Assembly (NCBI GenBank): GCA_910586855.1
Contig: CAJUJH010000002.1
Span: 124,001-188,000, forward strand
DNA: 64,000 nucleotides
DNA from: Candidatus Gastranaerophilales bacterium
GTDB lineage: Bacteria > Cyanobacteriota > Vampirovibrionia > Gastranaerophilales > Gastranaerophilaceae
Direction of reading: 5' to 3'
Under the pieces are notes generated by a model. That model was not told where the DNA came from and did not search any database. It saw only the letters and a program-made list of their open reading frames with translations. The position numbers and the translations under genes are program-made. Below are positions 41,728 to 50,011 of this stretch, piece after piece (position 1 is the first letter of the stretch; each line of letters opens with the position of its first letter).

Positions 41728-43275
41728 ATGGGAAAAATTGAATCTATATATTTATTATATTTAATAATACTTTTGTTAACGCCTACGACAATTGTATTCA
41801 CAATACTTTGGGCAAGACAGAAGACTAAGCTTGAATTTTATCAAAAAGATGCCGAAAAGATGGCTGATGAATTTAAGCAAAAAGAAGAACATATCAAAAA
41901 AGAAGCTGTAATAGCTGCCAGAGAACAAGTTCATTCTGACAGACAAAAGCTTGATGAAGAAATCAGACAGAGAAGGTCTGAAATTAACCGCTTGGAAAAC
42001 TCTCTTACAAAAAGAGAAGACAGCCTTGAAGATAAGGTTCAAAAGGTTACTGATAAAGAATTTGAATTAAATAAAAAATATGATGAATTGCTGGATAAAG
42101 AAGATTATTTAGCAGATTTGGTTGCGAAGCAATTATCTGAACTTGAGAGAGTTTCAGGCATGAGCCGCGATGAAGCTAAAAATATGCTTTTGGAGCAAAT
42201 TAAACAAGAGCTTGCGCAAGAGCAAATCCAGCTAATTAGAGAAAACGAACAAAAAATAAAAGAAACTGCGGAAGAAAAATCCAGAGAGATTTTATCGCAG
42301 GTTATGCAAAAATGCGTTGTTGACCAGGTAATTGAAAGCACGGTGTCTGTTGTTTCTCTTCCTAATGATGAAATGAAGGGCAGAATCATAGGCCGCGAGG
42401 GCAGAAATATAAGAACCCTTGAAACCCTTACCGGTGTTGATTTAATTATTGATGACACCCCGGAGGCTGTTGTTCTTTCTTCTTTTGACCCGGTTAGGCG
42501 CGAAGTTGCAAAATTAACAATTGAAAAACTTATTCAAGACGGGCGTATTCACCCTGTAAGAATTGAAGAAGTTTATGAAAAATCTAAAAAAGAAATTGAA
42601 AACAAAATGAGGCAGGAAGGCGAAAAAGCTGCACTTGACCTTGGAATTATGAACCTTAACAAAGAGCTTACGAGGACTCTTGGACGCTTATATTATAGAA
42701 CAAGCTATGGACAAAACGTTCTTAGACATTCAATTGAAGTGGCGCAGGTAGCAGGAATGCTTGCTGTAGAACTTGGTGCTGATGCTGCTGAGGCAAGACG
42801 TGCAGGTTTACTGCATGACATTGGTAAAGCTGTTGACCATGACCAAGAAGGCACACATATTCAATTGGGAGTTGAACTTGCCAGAAGATACGGCGAGAAA
42901 GAAGGGATTATCCACGCAATTGAAGCGCACCATGATGACGTTGCAGCAAATACGCTTGTTGCGGCGCTCGTTAAAATAGCAGACTCTGTTTCTGCGGGAA
43001 GACCCGGTGCAAGACGCGATACGCTTGAAATCTATATAAAACGCCTTAAGAAGCTGGAAGAAATTGCAAACAGCTATGAAGGCATTAAGCAGTCCTTTGC
43101 TGTTCAGGCGGGGCGTGAAGTTAGGGTCGTAGTTCAGCCAAATGTGTTTAATGACGCTGCTGCTGCTAAACTTGCCCGCGACATTGTAAAACGCATTGAG
43201 GATGAACTTGAATATCCCGGTCAAATCCGTGTAACGGTTGTTCGGGAAGCAAGAGTGACCGAAATAGCGAAATAA
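41728..43275 (+). CDS. rny: Ribonuclease Y
   Basis: 515 residues, full length. N-terminal membrane helix (about 5-27), long coiled coil (about 30-190), KH domain with GRIIGREGRNIRTLE (about 218), HD domain with LLHDIGKAVDHDQEGTH (about 357) and a conserved C-terminus ending YPGQIRVTVVREARVTEIAK. It initiates mRNA decay at the membrane. ymdB starts 4 bp downstream and the PHP gene overlaps that, making an RNA-turnover operon as in Firmicutes, where rny and ymdB are neighbours. Confidence 0.97.
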   Translation: MGKIESIYLLYLIILLLTPTTIVFTILWARQKTKLEFYQKDAEKMADEFKQKEEHIKKEAVIAAREQVHSDRQKLDEEIRQRRSEINRLENSLTKREDSLEDKVQKVTDKEFELNKKYDELLDKEDYLADLVAKQLSELERVSGMSRDEAKNMLLEQIKQELAQEQIQLIRENEQKIKETAEEKSREILSQVMQKCVVDQVIESTVSVVSLPNDEMKGRIIGREGRNIRTLETLTGVDLIIDDTPEAVVLSSFDPVRREVAKLTIEKLIQDGRIHPVRIEEVYEKSKKEIENKMRQEGEKAALDLGIMNLNKELTRTLGRLYYRTSYGQNVLRHSIEVAQVAGMLAVELGADAAEARRAGLLHDIGKAVDHDQEGTHIQLGVELARRYGEKEGIIHAIEAHHDDVAANTLVAALVKIADSVSAGRPGARRDTLEIYIKRLKKLEEIANSYEGIKQSFAVQAGREVRVVVQPNVFNDAAAAKLARDIVKRIEDELEYPGQIRVTVVREARVTEIAK

Positions 43276-43279
43276 TAAA

Positions 43280-44224
43280 ATGTCTAAAACAATTAAAGTT
43301 CTCTTTTTGGGCGATTTAGTTGGCCGCCCGGGAAGGGGAGCAGTTGAAAAATTTTTAAATGAAAAGAAATATAATATATCCGCATTGCAGAATGCTGAAA
43401 ATCTGCAAGGGAGTGATGTTTGCAGGAAAGATTGCTATGATTTAGTCATTGCAAATGTTGAAAATGCATCTCATGGCTTTGGGCTTACCAAAAAAAACCA
43501 TGATGAGTTGATTTCCTATGGAATCAATTGTATGACATCCGGCAATCATATTTGGGATAAAAAAGATATTTATACATATATTGATGAGTCAAATGTTTTA
43601 ATTCGTCCTTTTAATTATCATAAAACAGCTCGCGGGGTAGGGTATCGGGTTTTTGACGATAAAATTATTGTAATAAATTTATTAGGTAAAACGTTTATGC
43701 AGCCCGTAGTATGTCCATTTCAGGCACTGTACGATATTATGTGCACTTTGAAGAATGAAATCGGGCTGGATGATAAAATTATAATTGTTGATTTTCATGC
43801 TGAAGCTACGGCAGAAAAGATTTGTTTTGCGCATTTTGCAAAATCTTTGGGAGTGAGCGCTGTTTTTGGAACCCATACACATGTTCAAACGGCTGATGAA
43901 AGACTTATTTATGAAGATTGCAAAACGGGTGAAGAATTTGAATGTTTTTCCAATCCTTGTCTTGAAAGCTTTAAACCTAAAGAAGCAATGGCATATATAA
44001 CGGATGCAGGTTTTTGCGGTTCACATTCCGGTGTTATAGGAATGGAGTATGAAAGCTCTTTAAAAAGGCTTGTGACATCTATTCCTGAAAGATTTGATGT
44101 TTCAGTTTGTGATATTCAGCAAATTAATGCCGTTGAAGCAGAGTTTGATGCTGATAGCGGCAATGCACTTGGAATCGGTAGAATAAATTTTAGTTACAAA
44201 AAAGATGGAGGACTTGAGCCTTGA
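43280..44224 (+). CDS. ymdB: YmdB-family metallophosphoesterase with two Cys-containing insertions
   Basis: 314 residues, against about 265 for the family, a 2',3'-cyclic-nucleotide phosphodiesterase. Metal-site motifs are present: FLGDLVGRPGR (Asp), IANVENASHGFG, MTSGNHIWDKKD, IIVDFHAEATAEK, FGTHTHVQTADE. Two inserts explain the length. One, near residues 35-55, contains VCRKDCYD; the other, after TADERLI (about 218-235), contains EDCKTGEEFECFSNPC. Five cysteines are thus clustered in the extra loops. It sits between rny and the PHP gene. Confidence 0.9.
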   Translation: MSKTIKVLFLGDLVGRPGRGAVEKFLNEKKYNISALQNAENLQGSDVCRKDCYDLVIANVENASHGFGLTKKNHDELISYGINCMTSGNHIWDKKDIYTYIDESNVLIRPFNYHKTARGVGYRVFDDKIIVINLLGKTFMQPVVCPFQALYDIMCTLKNEIGLDDKIIIVDFHAEATAEKICFAHFAKSLGVSAVFGTHTHVQTADERLIYEDCKTGEEFECFSNPCLESFKPKEAMAYITDAGFCGSHSGVIGMEYESSLKRLVTSIPERFDVSVCDIQQINAVEAEFDADSGNALGIGRINFSYKKDGGLEP

Positions 44225-45069
44225 AGATAGATTTGCATATTCATACAACATATTCTGATGGTACATTTTCCCCCGAGATGGTAATTGATACAGCACTTGA
44301 TTGCAATCTTGATGTTATAGCGTTAACTGATCATGATAATATTTTATCTCACAAAGCTGCATATGATTATGTGCAAAAAAATAATATTAATATTGAAATT
44401 ATCCCAGGGGTTGAAATTAATACAATTTATAAGGGGTATGAAGTACATATTTTGGGGTATTTCATGAATACAGACAATGCCGATTTTCAAAATCTTATGA
44501 AAACGCAGCAGCAGGCAAGAATTAACCAGACAAATGAAATTATTGAATTGTTAAATAAAAAAGCCGGGATAAGGATTAAATTTGAAGATGTAAAATCCCT
44601 TGTTGCGGAAGGCGGAAGTATCGGGCGTCCTCATATTGCACGCGCCATTACAAATGCAGGCGGTGTAAATAATGTAATGGAGGCCTATGCAAAATACATA
44701 AATGATTCATCCAATGTTTATGTACAAAGAAAGACGGTTTCTCCGCATGAAGCTTGCGAGATTATATATGAAGCGGGGGGAATCCCTGTTTTTGCACATC
44801 CTATTGATGTTGAAATATCGGATGAACTTGCAAAAGAGCTTATAAGTTATGGCTTAAGAGGGATTGAGGCGTATCATAGAAAACATTCGCCTGCTGTTGT
44901 AGAGCATTACTCTTCGCTTGCTGAAAAATACGGCTTAATAATTACTGGCGGGTCGGATTTTCATGCACCATCCGTAAACCATGGTTCAATATTAATGGGT
45001 AAAAATTTTGTACCATCCTGGGTGTATGATGAGTTAATTAAAGAAAAAAGACGCCTTGAGCTGCTTTAA
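44221..45069 (+). CDS. PHP-domain phosphoesterase (TrpH/YciV-like)
   Basis: 282 residues. PHP metal-site motifs are KIDLHIHTTYSDG at the N-terminus, IALTDHDN (about residue 37), IPGVEINT, GRPHIARAI (about 140), VFAHPIDVE (about 190) and ITGGSDFHAP (about 238). Relatives act as 5'-3' exoribonucleases/nucleotidases on short RNAs and 3',5'-bisphosphates. It starts at a TTG whose last two bases are shared with the ymdB TGA (TTGA), so translation is coupled. The context with rny and ymdB supports a role in RNA end processing. Confidence 0.9.
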   Translation: MKIDLHIHTTYSDGTFSPEMVIDTALDCNLDVIALTDHDNILSHKAAYDYVQKNNINIEIIPGVEINTIYKGYEVHILGYFMNTDNADFQNLMKTQQQARINQTNEIIELLNKKAGIRIKFEDVKSLVAEGGSIGRPHIARAITNAGGVNNVMEAYAKYINDSSNVYVQRKTVSPHEACEIIYEAGGIPVFAHPIDVEISDELAKELISYGLRGIEAYHRKHSPAVVEHYSSLAEKYGLIITGGSDFHAPSVNHGSILMGKNFVPSWVYDELIKEKRRLELL

Positions 45070-45253
45070 TTATTGCTGCATTGAATCGGTATTTCGATTT
45101 TATTTTCTAAATATTAAGAATTATTTAGTAAATTTTTGTAACACTCGAAGCCCTTGCAGTTTTTATGCAGTAGAAAAATTTATTTGTAAAGTGTACAATT
45201 AAAAGATAATTTGGAAGTTTAAAGCTTATTAATTCTTTTAGGAAATTCATTAA

Positions 45254-46534
45254 TTGGCAGCTTTTATTGATAAAGTAAAAATAAAAATAGTATCCGGCAG
45301 AGGCGGTAATGGTGCTGTTGCCTGGAGACGTGAAAAATTCGTAGATAAAGGCGGTCCTGCAGGCGGTGATGGAGGCAGAGGCGGTAATATCTATTTTGTT
45401 GCAGATGAAAATATGTCAACTTTGCTTGATTTTACGTACAAATCTGTTTATAGAGCAGAAGATGGCGAAAACGGCAGGAATAAAAACTGTCATGGTAAGG
45501 ATGGCAAGGATGTATTTTTAAAAATGCCCGTAGGGGTGGTTGTAAGAGATTTAAAGACGAATAAAATAATTGCTGATTTAAATGAACATGAAAAAACAAT
45601 CCTTGTTGCAAAAGGCGGAAGAGGCGGAAGAGGAAATGCACGGTTTGCTACTGCTCAAAAAAGAGCTCCGCAATTTTGTGAACCGGGTGAAGCTCCGGTT
45701 GAGAGAGAACTTGAATTAGAACTACGGTTAATTGCGGATATCGGGCTTCTCGGTATGCCGAATGCAGGAAAATCAAGTTTTATTTCAAAAGTTTCATCAG
45801 CCAGACCAAAGATTGCCGATTATCCTTTTACAACACTTGTTCCTAATCTTGGAGTTGTAAAAAAACCCACAGGAGACGGTTTTGTAATTGCCGATATTCC
45901 TGGAATTATTGAAGGGGCACATCAGGGTGTTGGTCTTGGGTTTGAATTTTTAAAGCATGTTCAAAGATGCAGATTTTTAATCCATGTTGTTGATATTTCA
46001 AATGAAAATGCTGTTGAAAATTATCATACAATTAATAATGAGCTGAAAAAGTACAGTGAGGATTTATCATCTTTATACCAGGTTATTTTATTAAATAAAA
46101 CTGATATTTTGGATTCTGATTATGTTAATAATATGATAGAAAAATTTAGGGAATTTAACAGTGATGTTTTTGCAATTTCATGTGCAACTGGTGATGGAGT
46201 TAGTGAAATTTTGAATCATCTTTACAAAAAAATTGATGAAATTCCGCATCCTGAAAATCCTCTGGTAATAGAGTATGATGAGGGTTTTGACGATAATGAC
46301 GACAGTAGCTTTACCGTTGTTAAACTTAACAAAAATACTTTCTTGACAGATGGTGGTAAAATAAGAAGACTGGCAAGTGTAACCGATACAAGAAATTTAC
46401 AGCAAATGCGCAGGCTTGCCAATATCCTTGATTCAATGGGAGTGTATCAGGAATTAAAGAAGATGGGACTTAAAGAAAACGATACAATATTGGTGGCTCA
46501 CATTGAAACAACATACTTAGGGGATTATCAGTAA
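45254..46534 (+). CDS. obgE: GTPase ObgE/CgtA
   Basis: 426 residues. Glycine-rich Obg domain (about 1-158), G domain with GMPNAGKSS (about 168), DIPGIIEGAH, NKTD and SCATGDGV, and a C-terminal OCT domain (about 345-420, GGKIRRLASVTDTRNLQQM). An essential GTPase in 50S ribosome assembly. It starts at TTG 45254, giving AAFIDKVKIKIVSG, the expected beginning; AGGA lies about 10 nt upstream. The 184-bp upstream gap has no recognisable element. Confidence 0.97.
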   Translation: MAAFIDKVKIKIVSGRGGNGAVAWRREKFVDKGGPAGGDGGRGGNIYFVADENMSTLLDFTYKSVYRAEDGENGRNKNCHGKDGKDVFLKMPVGVVVRDLKTNKIIADLNEHEKTILVAKGGRGGRGNARFATAQKRAPQFCEPGEAPVERELELELRLIADIGLLGMPNAGKSSFISKVSSARPKIADYPFTTLVPNLGVVKKPTGDGFVIADIPGIIEGAHQGVGLGFEFLKHVQRCRFLIHVVDISNENAVENYHTINNELKKYSEDLSSLYQVILLNKTDILDSDYVNNMIEKFREFNSDVFAISCATGDGVSEILNHLYKKIDEIPHPENPLVIEYDEGFDDNDDSSFTVVKLNKNTFLTDGGKIRRLASVTDTRNLQQMRRLANILDSMGVYQELKKMGLKENDTILVAHIETTYLGDYQ

Positions 46535-46611
46535 TGAAATTTGGTACTACATATGGTGGATTTATTGAAAATCATGATGACAAATTGCCTGAAATGTATG
46601 ATATTAATTAG
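46534..46611 (+). CDS. Possible 25-residue microprotein coupled to obgE
   Basis: The obgE stop TAA and an ATG share one base (TAATG), opening a 25-codon frame (MKFGTTYGGFIENHDDKLPE, then MYDIN). The overlap geometry favours translational coupling, but there is no independent SD and no recognised family. Confidence 0.35.
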   Translation: MKFGTTYGGFIENHDDKLPEMYDIN

Positions 46612-46689
46612 TAAGTATACTTTAACATAAGTGTATTTAAAAAAATTAGTAAAAAGTGTAATAGTAGAAGAGTTGAAAGATAGATTTCA

Positions 46690-47889
46690 ATGTATTTTGA
46701 AGACGAAAAAGAGAATATGAGAAACGGCGGCGCCTTTGATGATTTAGATGTCGACATTGATGGCGACGACAAATCCGTTACATGGGATGATTTATTGAAC
46801 GATGATGCTGACATTGATTTGAGCAATGCCAAAAAAGGCGATGCGTTTGATGACGATAGTCTTTTGGATAGTTCAGATGATGATATGTCGCTTCTGAATG
46901 ATGATATGGCTGATGAAGTGCCACCTGCGCCTAGACCGCGTGCTAGTCGTACTGCTGCTCCAAGAAAGGATGCCTTTGATGTTTTTGGCGGTCCTGCTTC
47001 AGATGTATCTGACAATATGAATGCTTATGAGCATGCTGGCAGCAGAAGTGCAGGAGGGGACACTTTTACTCCTGATTTAACAAACAGACAATCTGCAAGA
47101 GCAAAAGCCAGAATGAATGACGATGATGATATTTATTTTGAGCCGAGAAATGCCAGAAAATCATCAAGCGCACTTCCAAAAGTTTTAGGCTTGCTGGTTG
47201 CCTGCGTTCTTGTCGGAGCTTTTGTTTATGTATTTATAACATACGGCAAACCTATTGCAGGAATTGATGCAAACCAATTGTTTAATCAGAATAAAAATGT
47301 TCAGGAAACTCCATTAATAAGTGATGAAGGTAATAAGCCTGCAATCGATATTAATGCTCCTGCTGAACAAAATGCAGCAAATAATCCTGAAGATAAAACT
47401 GAAGCTAAAAAAGAAGAACAAAAATTTGTTACGTTCTCCGTATCAAATGGCGGCAGAATCAATCCTTTCACTCCGCCAAGCGGCTTTGAATCAACAAAGT
47501 TTGCTGTTTCTTCAGATTATGAGATTCTGACACCTCCTGAAGAAATTCCTGGTGCTGAAACTGCTGATGAAGCAAAACAGCTTATGGATATAACTGTTTC
47601 AGGTATTTTATTTGATAATGTTAAACCTTCTGCAATCATAAATGTCAACGGTTCTGAATATTTTGTTCAAATTGGCGATAAGGTTGATGATTTCCAGGTG
47701 GTTGCTATAAATAGTCAATATGTAGCTATTAAAAATGGGTCAAATACATACAAGGCTCAGGTTGGCGAAACGTTTACAAATGCTGCGGGCAAGGTTCCCG
47801 GTATGGCTAAACGACAAGCTTCAGGCAAATTCGCCGGCTCAAGACAGTATACTTCAACTTCAGATGTTGAGGTTAGTGTAAGAGACTAA
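46690..47889 (+). CDS. Bitopic inner-membrane pilus/secretion assembly protein (PilP/GspC-like)
   Basis: 399 residues. Residues 1-155 are highly acidic and disordered (cytoplasmic), a single transmembrane helix lies at about 160-183 (VLGLLVACVLVGAFVYVF) and the rest is periplasmic. The C-terminal beta domain (about 295-360) has ISGILFDN-like VSGILFDNVKPSAIINVNG, then YFVQIGDKVDDF and YKAQVGETF, the layout of PilP/GspC HR domains that link the inner-membrane platform to the secretin. NGGRINPFTPP resembles the 'G..NPF' motif of PilP-like proteins. The start is uncertain (an ATG 27 bp later is possible). The secretin gene follows 41 bp downstream. Confidence 0.7.
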   Translation: MYFEDEKENMRNGGAFDDLDVDIDGDDKSVTWDDLLNDDADIDLSNAKKGDAFDDDSLLDSSDDDMSLLNDDMADEVPPAPRPRASRTAAPRKDAFDVFGGPASDVSDNMNAYEHAGSRSAGGDTFTPDLTNRQSARAKARMNDDDDIYFEPRNARKSSSALPKVLGLLVACVLVGAFVYVFITYGKPIAGIDANQLFNQNKNVQETPLISDEGNKPAIDINAPAEQNAANNPEDKTEAKKEEQKFVTFSVSNGGRINPFTPPSGFESTKFAVSSDYEILTPPEEIPGAETADEAKQLMDITVSGILFDNVKPSAIINVNGSEYFVQIGDKVDDFQVVAINSQYVAIKNGSNTYKAQVGETFTNAAGKVPGMAKRQASGKFAGSRQYTSTSDVEVSVRD

Positions 47890-47930
47890 GTTTGATTGGA
47901 ATGTAAAAATAATCTAGGAGTTAAAATAAA

Positions 47931-49913
47931 ATGTTTACACACAAGAAAAGAAAACTATTTAGAAACATTACGCTCTTTGCGCTTGCTCTATCCTTAGTGC
48001 AAACTTGCTGGGCGGGTTTCTTAAGCGAACAACAAGATGAACCAGTTCATCAAACCCAAGCTGAGCTTTTAAGTTTAAATTCAGATGATGTTCAAGCAGA
48101 ATCAGCTGATCCAAACTCTTTGGCTCTTAAGCAAATGATTGATAACAATGCTAATTCAGGTTTCTTAAACCTTAATAGCCCTGAAGCAAGAAATACCAGA
48201 ACAAAAGTAAAACTTGACGCAGGTGTTACAATTACGGAATCTCCAAATAAGATTACACTTTCTTTAAGAGATTCTGATGTTCGTCAGGTTTTAAGAATGT
48301 TTGCTGATAAAGCAGGCATAAACGTTGCTTTTCATAGTTCCGTTGACGGCAAGGTTACATTGGATTTAGCTAATGTTACTCTAAATGATGCTTTCTTGCT
48401 TGTAATGAAATCTTGTGAACTTACATATGTTAAAGATGGTAAAAACTTAATCGTGTCAAGCATTGAAGCTGCTAAAGACCTTGGTGCTGGCAAACAAAGT
48501 TTAACCGTTATACCTATTAAATATGTTGAAGCACCATCTGTTGCTAAATTCTTAAATGCTAACATTTTTAGTTCTAAAATGTCTGGTATTTCAAACAAAC
48601 AGATTGTTTCATCTAACCCGCGTACAAATGAAATTTTGATTTTTGGTACTGACAGCGACGCTGCTGTTGCCGAAAAAGTTATAGCACAACTTGATAAAAA
48701 ACCTATGGTGAACATTTTTAAAGTTAACCATACTACACCTAAGGAAATGGCTGCACTACTGTGCGATACAATGATGCCTTCTAACCAATCATTGAATAAC
48801 CAAGGTACTGCAACCCAATCTGCTTCCACACAGATTGATGATGGAGAAACCGAGCAGGATTCTGAAGATGATTCTATTAAATCTATGAAGCTTGGCGGCG
48901 GATTTATTGCCTGCCGTGCTGCTGCAACAGACGTTTCAGGCAGTGCAATCGGCGGCTCATCTTCAACAGATGGCAGCACAGTTGTTCCTTTCCCTGTTGT
49001 TCCTATGACTGTTACATTCTCTCCTGATTTAGGATTTGTAACTGTATATGGCGGTTCTGTTGAACAATTAGAAATCATTAAAGATTTTATAGCTAAAAAC
49101 GATGTTAAACAGCCTATGGCATACATTGAACTTGCGGTTATAGAACTTAATGAAGATGGTTCAAAAGAATTTGATAACGTATGGAACTTGTGGACTCCTG
49201 TTTTAAGCCTTGGCTTTAACTCTGAAAGTGGTCTATCTACTGCAAATAACCGTCCTGTAATTTTTGGTCCTGACCATACTCCTGCAGGCACAAAATATGA
49301 TGGAAGCTCAGTACTTTCTTATCAGTTAAAATATCTTGTTAGCAACAATAAAGGCAGAGTTCTTACAAATCCTAAGTTAATGATTACAAACGGACAAAAA
49401 TCTGTTATTGACTTAACAAGTGACTATATTAAATCTACAAGTACTGAAATGAACACAACATCTGGTTCTAATAACCCGATTGTTACAAAGACTTTTGAAA
49501 TTGGTAACGATGAAGGTTTGAAAATTGAAATTATTCCTTTTATAAGCCAAGATGGATATGTATCATTGAATATGACTCCAAGCTTCTCAACTATCAAAGC
49601 TCAAGAATATACCAATGATGCTGAAGTTAAAGGCGAAAAAATCATCGCTGCTACATTATTGCAAAGACGTAACCTAAAATTAAATAACCTAAGAGTTAAA
49701 GATGGCGAAACACTTGTTATAGCTGGTCTTATAAAAGAAAGCGAAAAGCAAACGGTAACAAAACTTCCTGTATTAGGCGACCTTCCTCTTCTGGGTGTAT
49801 TCTTTAGAAGTTCAACCAATGCTAAATCAAAAGAAGAGCTCGTGATTATGGTTACACCGCACATTGTATACTCTGAAGAACAAATCAAAGATATTAAAGC
49901 GATGGATTTATAA
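47931..49913 (+). CDS. Secretin (PilQ/GspD family)
   Basis: 660 residues. Sec signal peptide at about 1-29 (basic KKRK, then LFALALSLVQTCWA). N0/STN domain (about 98-175; ITLSLRDSDVRQVLRMFADK), N1-like domains (about 180-270), a low-complexity Ser/Asp insert at about 285-315, and the C-terminal secretin domain (about 395-655) with MAYIELAVIELNEDG, GRVLTNPKLMITNGQ, LRVKDGETLVIAGLI and LPVLGDLPLLGVFFRS. It forms the outer-membrane gate, which implies a diderm envelope. SD AGGAG precedes the ATG. Confidence 0.93.
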   Translation: MFTHKKRKLFRNITLFALALSLVQTCWAGFLSEQQDEPVHQTQAELLSLNSDDVQAESADPNSLALKQMIDNNANSGFLNLNSPEARNTRTKVKLDAGVTITESPNKITLSLRDSDVRQVLRMFADKAGINVAFHSSVDGKVTLDLANVTLNDAFLLVMKSCELTYVKDGKNLIVSSIEAAKDLGAGKQSLTVIPIKYVEAPSVAKFLNANIFSSKMSGISNKQIVSSNPRTNEILIFGTDSDAAVAEKVIAQLDKKPMVNIFKVNHTTPKEMAALLCDTMMPSNQSLNNQGTATQSASTQIDDGETEQDSEDDSIKSMKLGGGFIACRAAATDVSGSAIGGSSSTDGSTVVPFPVVPMTVTFSPDLGFVTVYGGSVEQLEIIKDFIAKNDVKQPMAYIELAVIELNEDGSKEFDNVWNLWTPVLSLGFNSESGLSTANNRPVIFGPDHTPAGTKYDGSSVLSYQLKYLVSNNKGRVLTNPKLMITNGQKSVIDLTSDYIKSTSTEMNTTSGSNNPIVTKTFEIGNDEGLKIEIIPFISQDGYVSLNMTPSFSTIKAQEYTNDAEVKGEKIIAATLLQRRNLKLNNLRVKDGETLVIAGLIKESEKQTVTKLPVLGDLPLLGVFFRSSTNAKSKEELVIMVTPHIVYSEEQIKDIKAMDL

Positions 49914-49937
49914 TTAAAGCTAAATGAAATGACGTGA

Positions 49938-49973
49938 GACAGGGTTTAATATAGATAATATATGAACCCTGTC
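49938..49973 (+). other. Hairpin between secretin and ATPase genes
   Basis: 9-bp arms GACAGGGTT (49938-49946) / AACCCTGTC (49965-49973) with an AT-rich loop and no T-tract. It could be an mRNA stabiliser or a processing site separating secretin from gspE expression. Confidence 0.45.
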
Positions 49974-50011
49974 CGATTTACCCCTTAATTTATGAAGTTA
50001 AAACTGAATTT

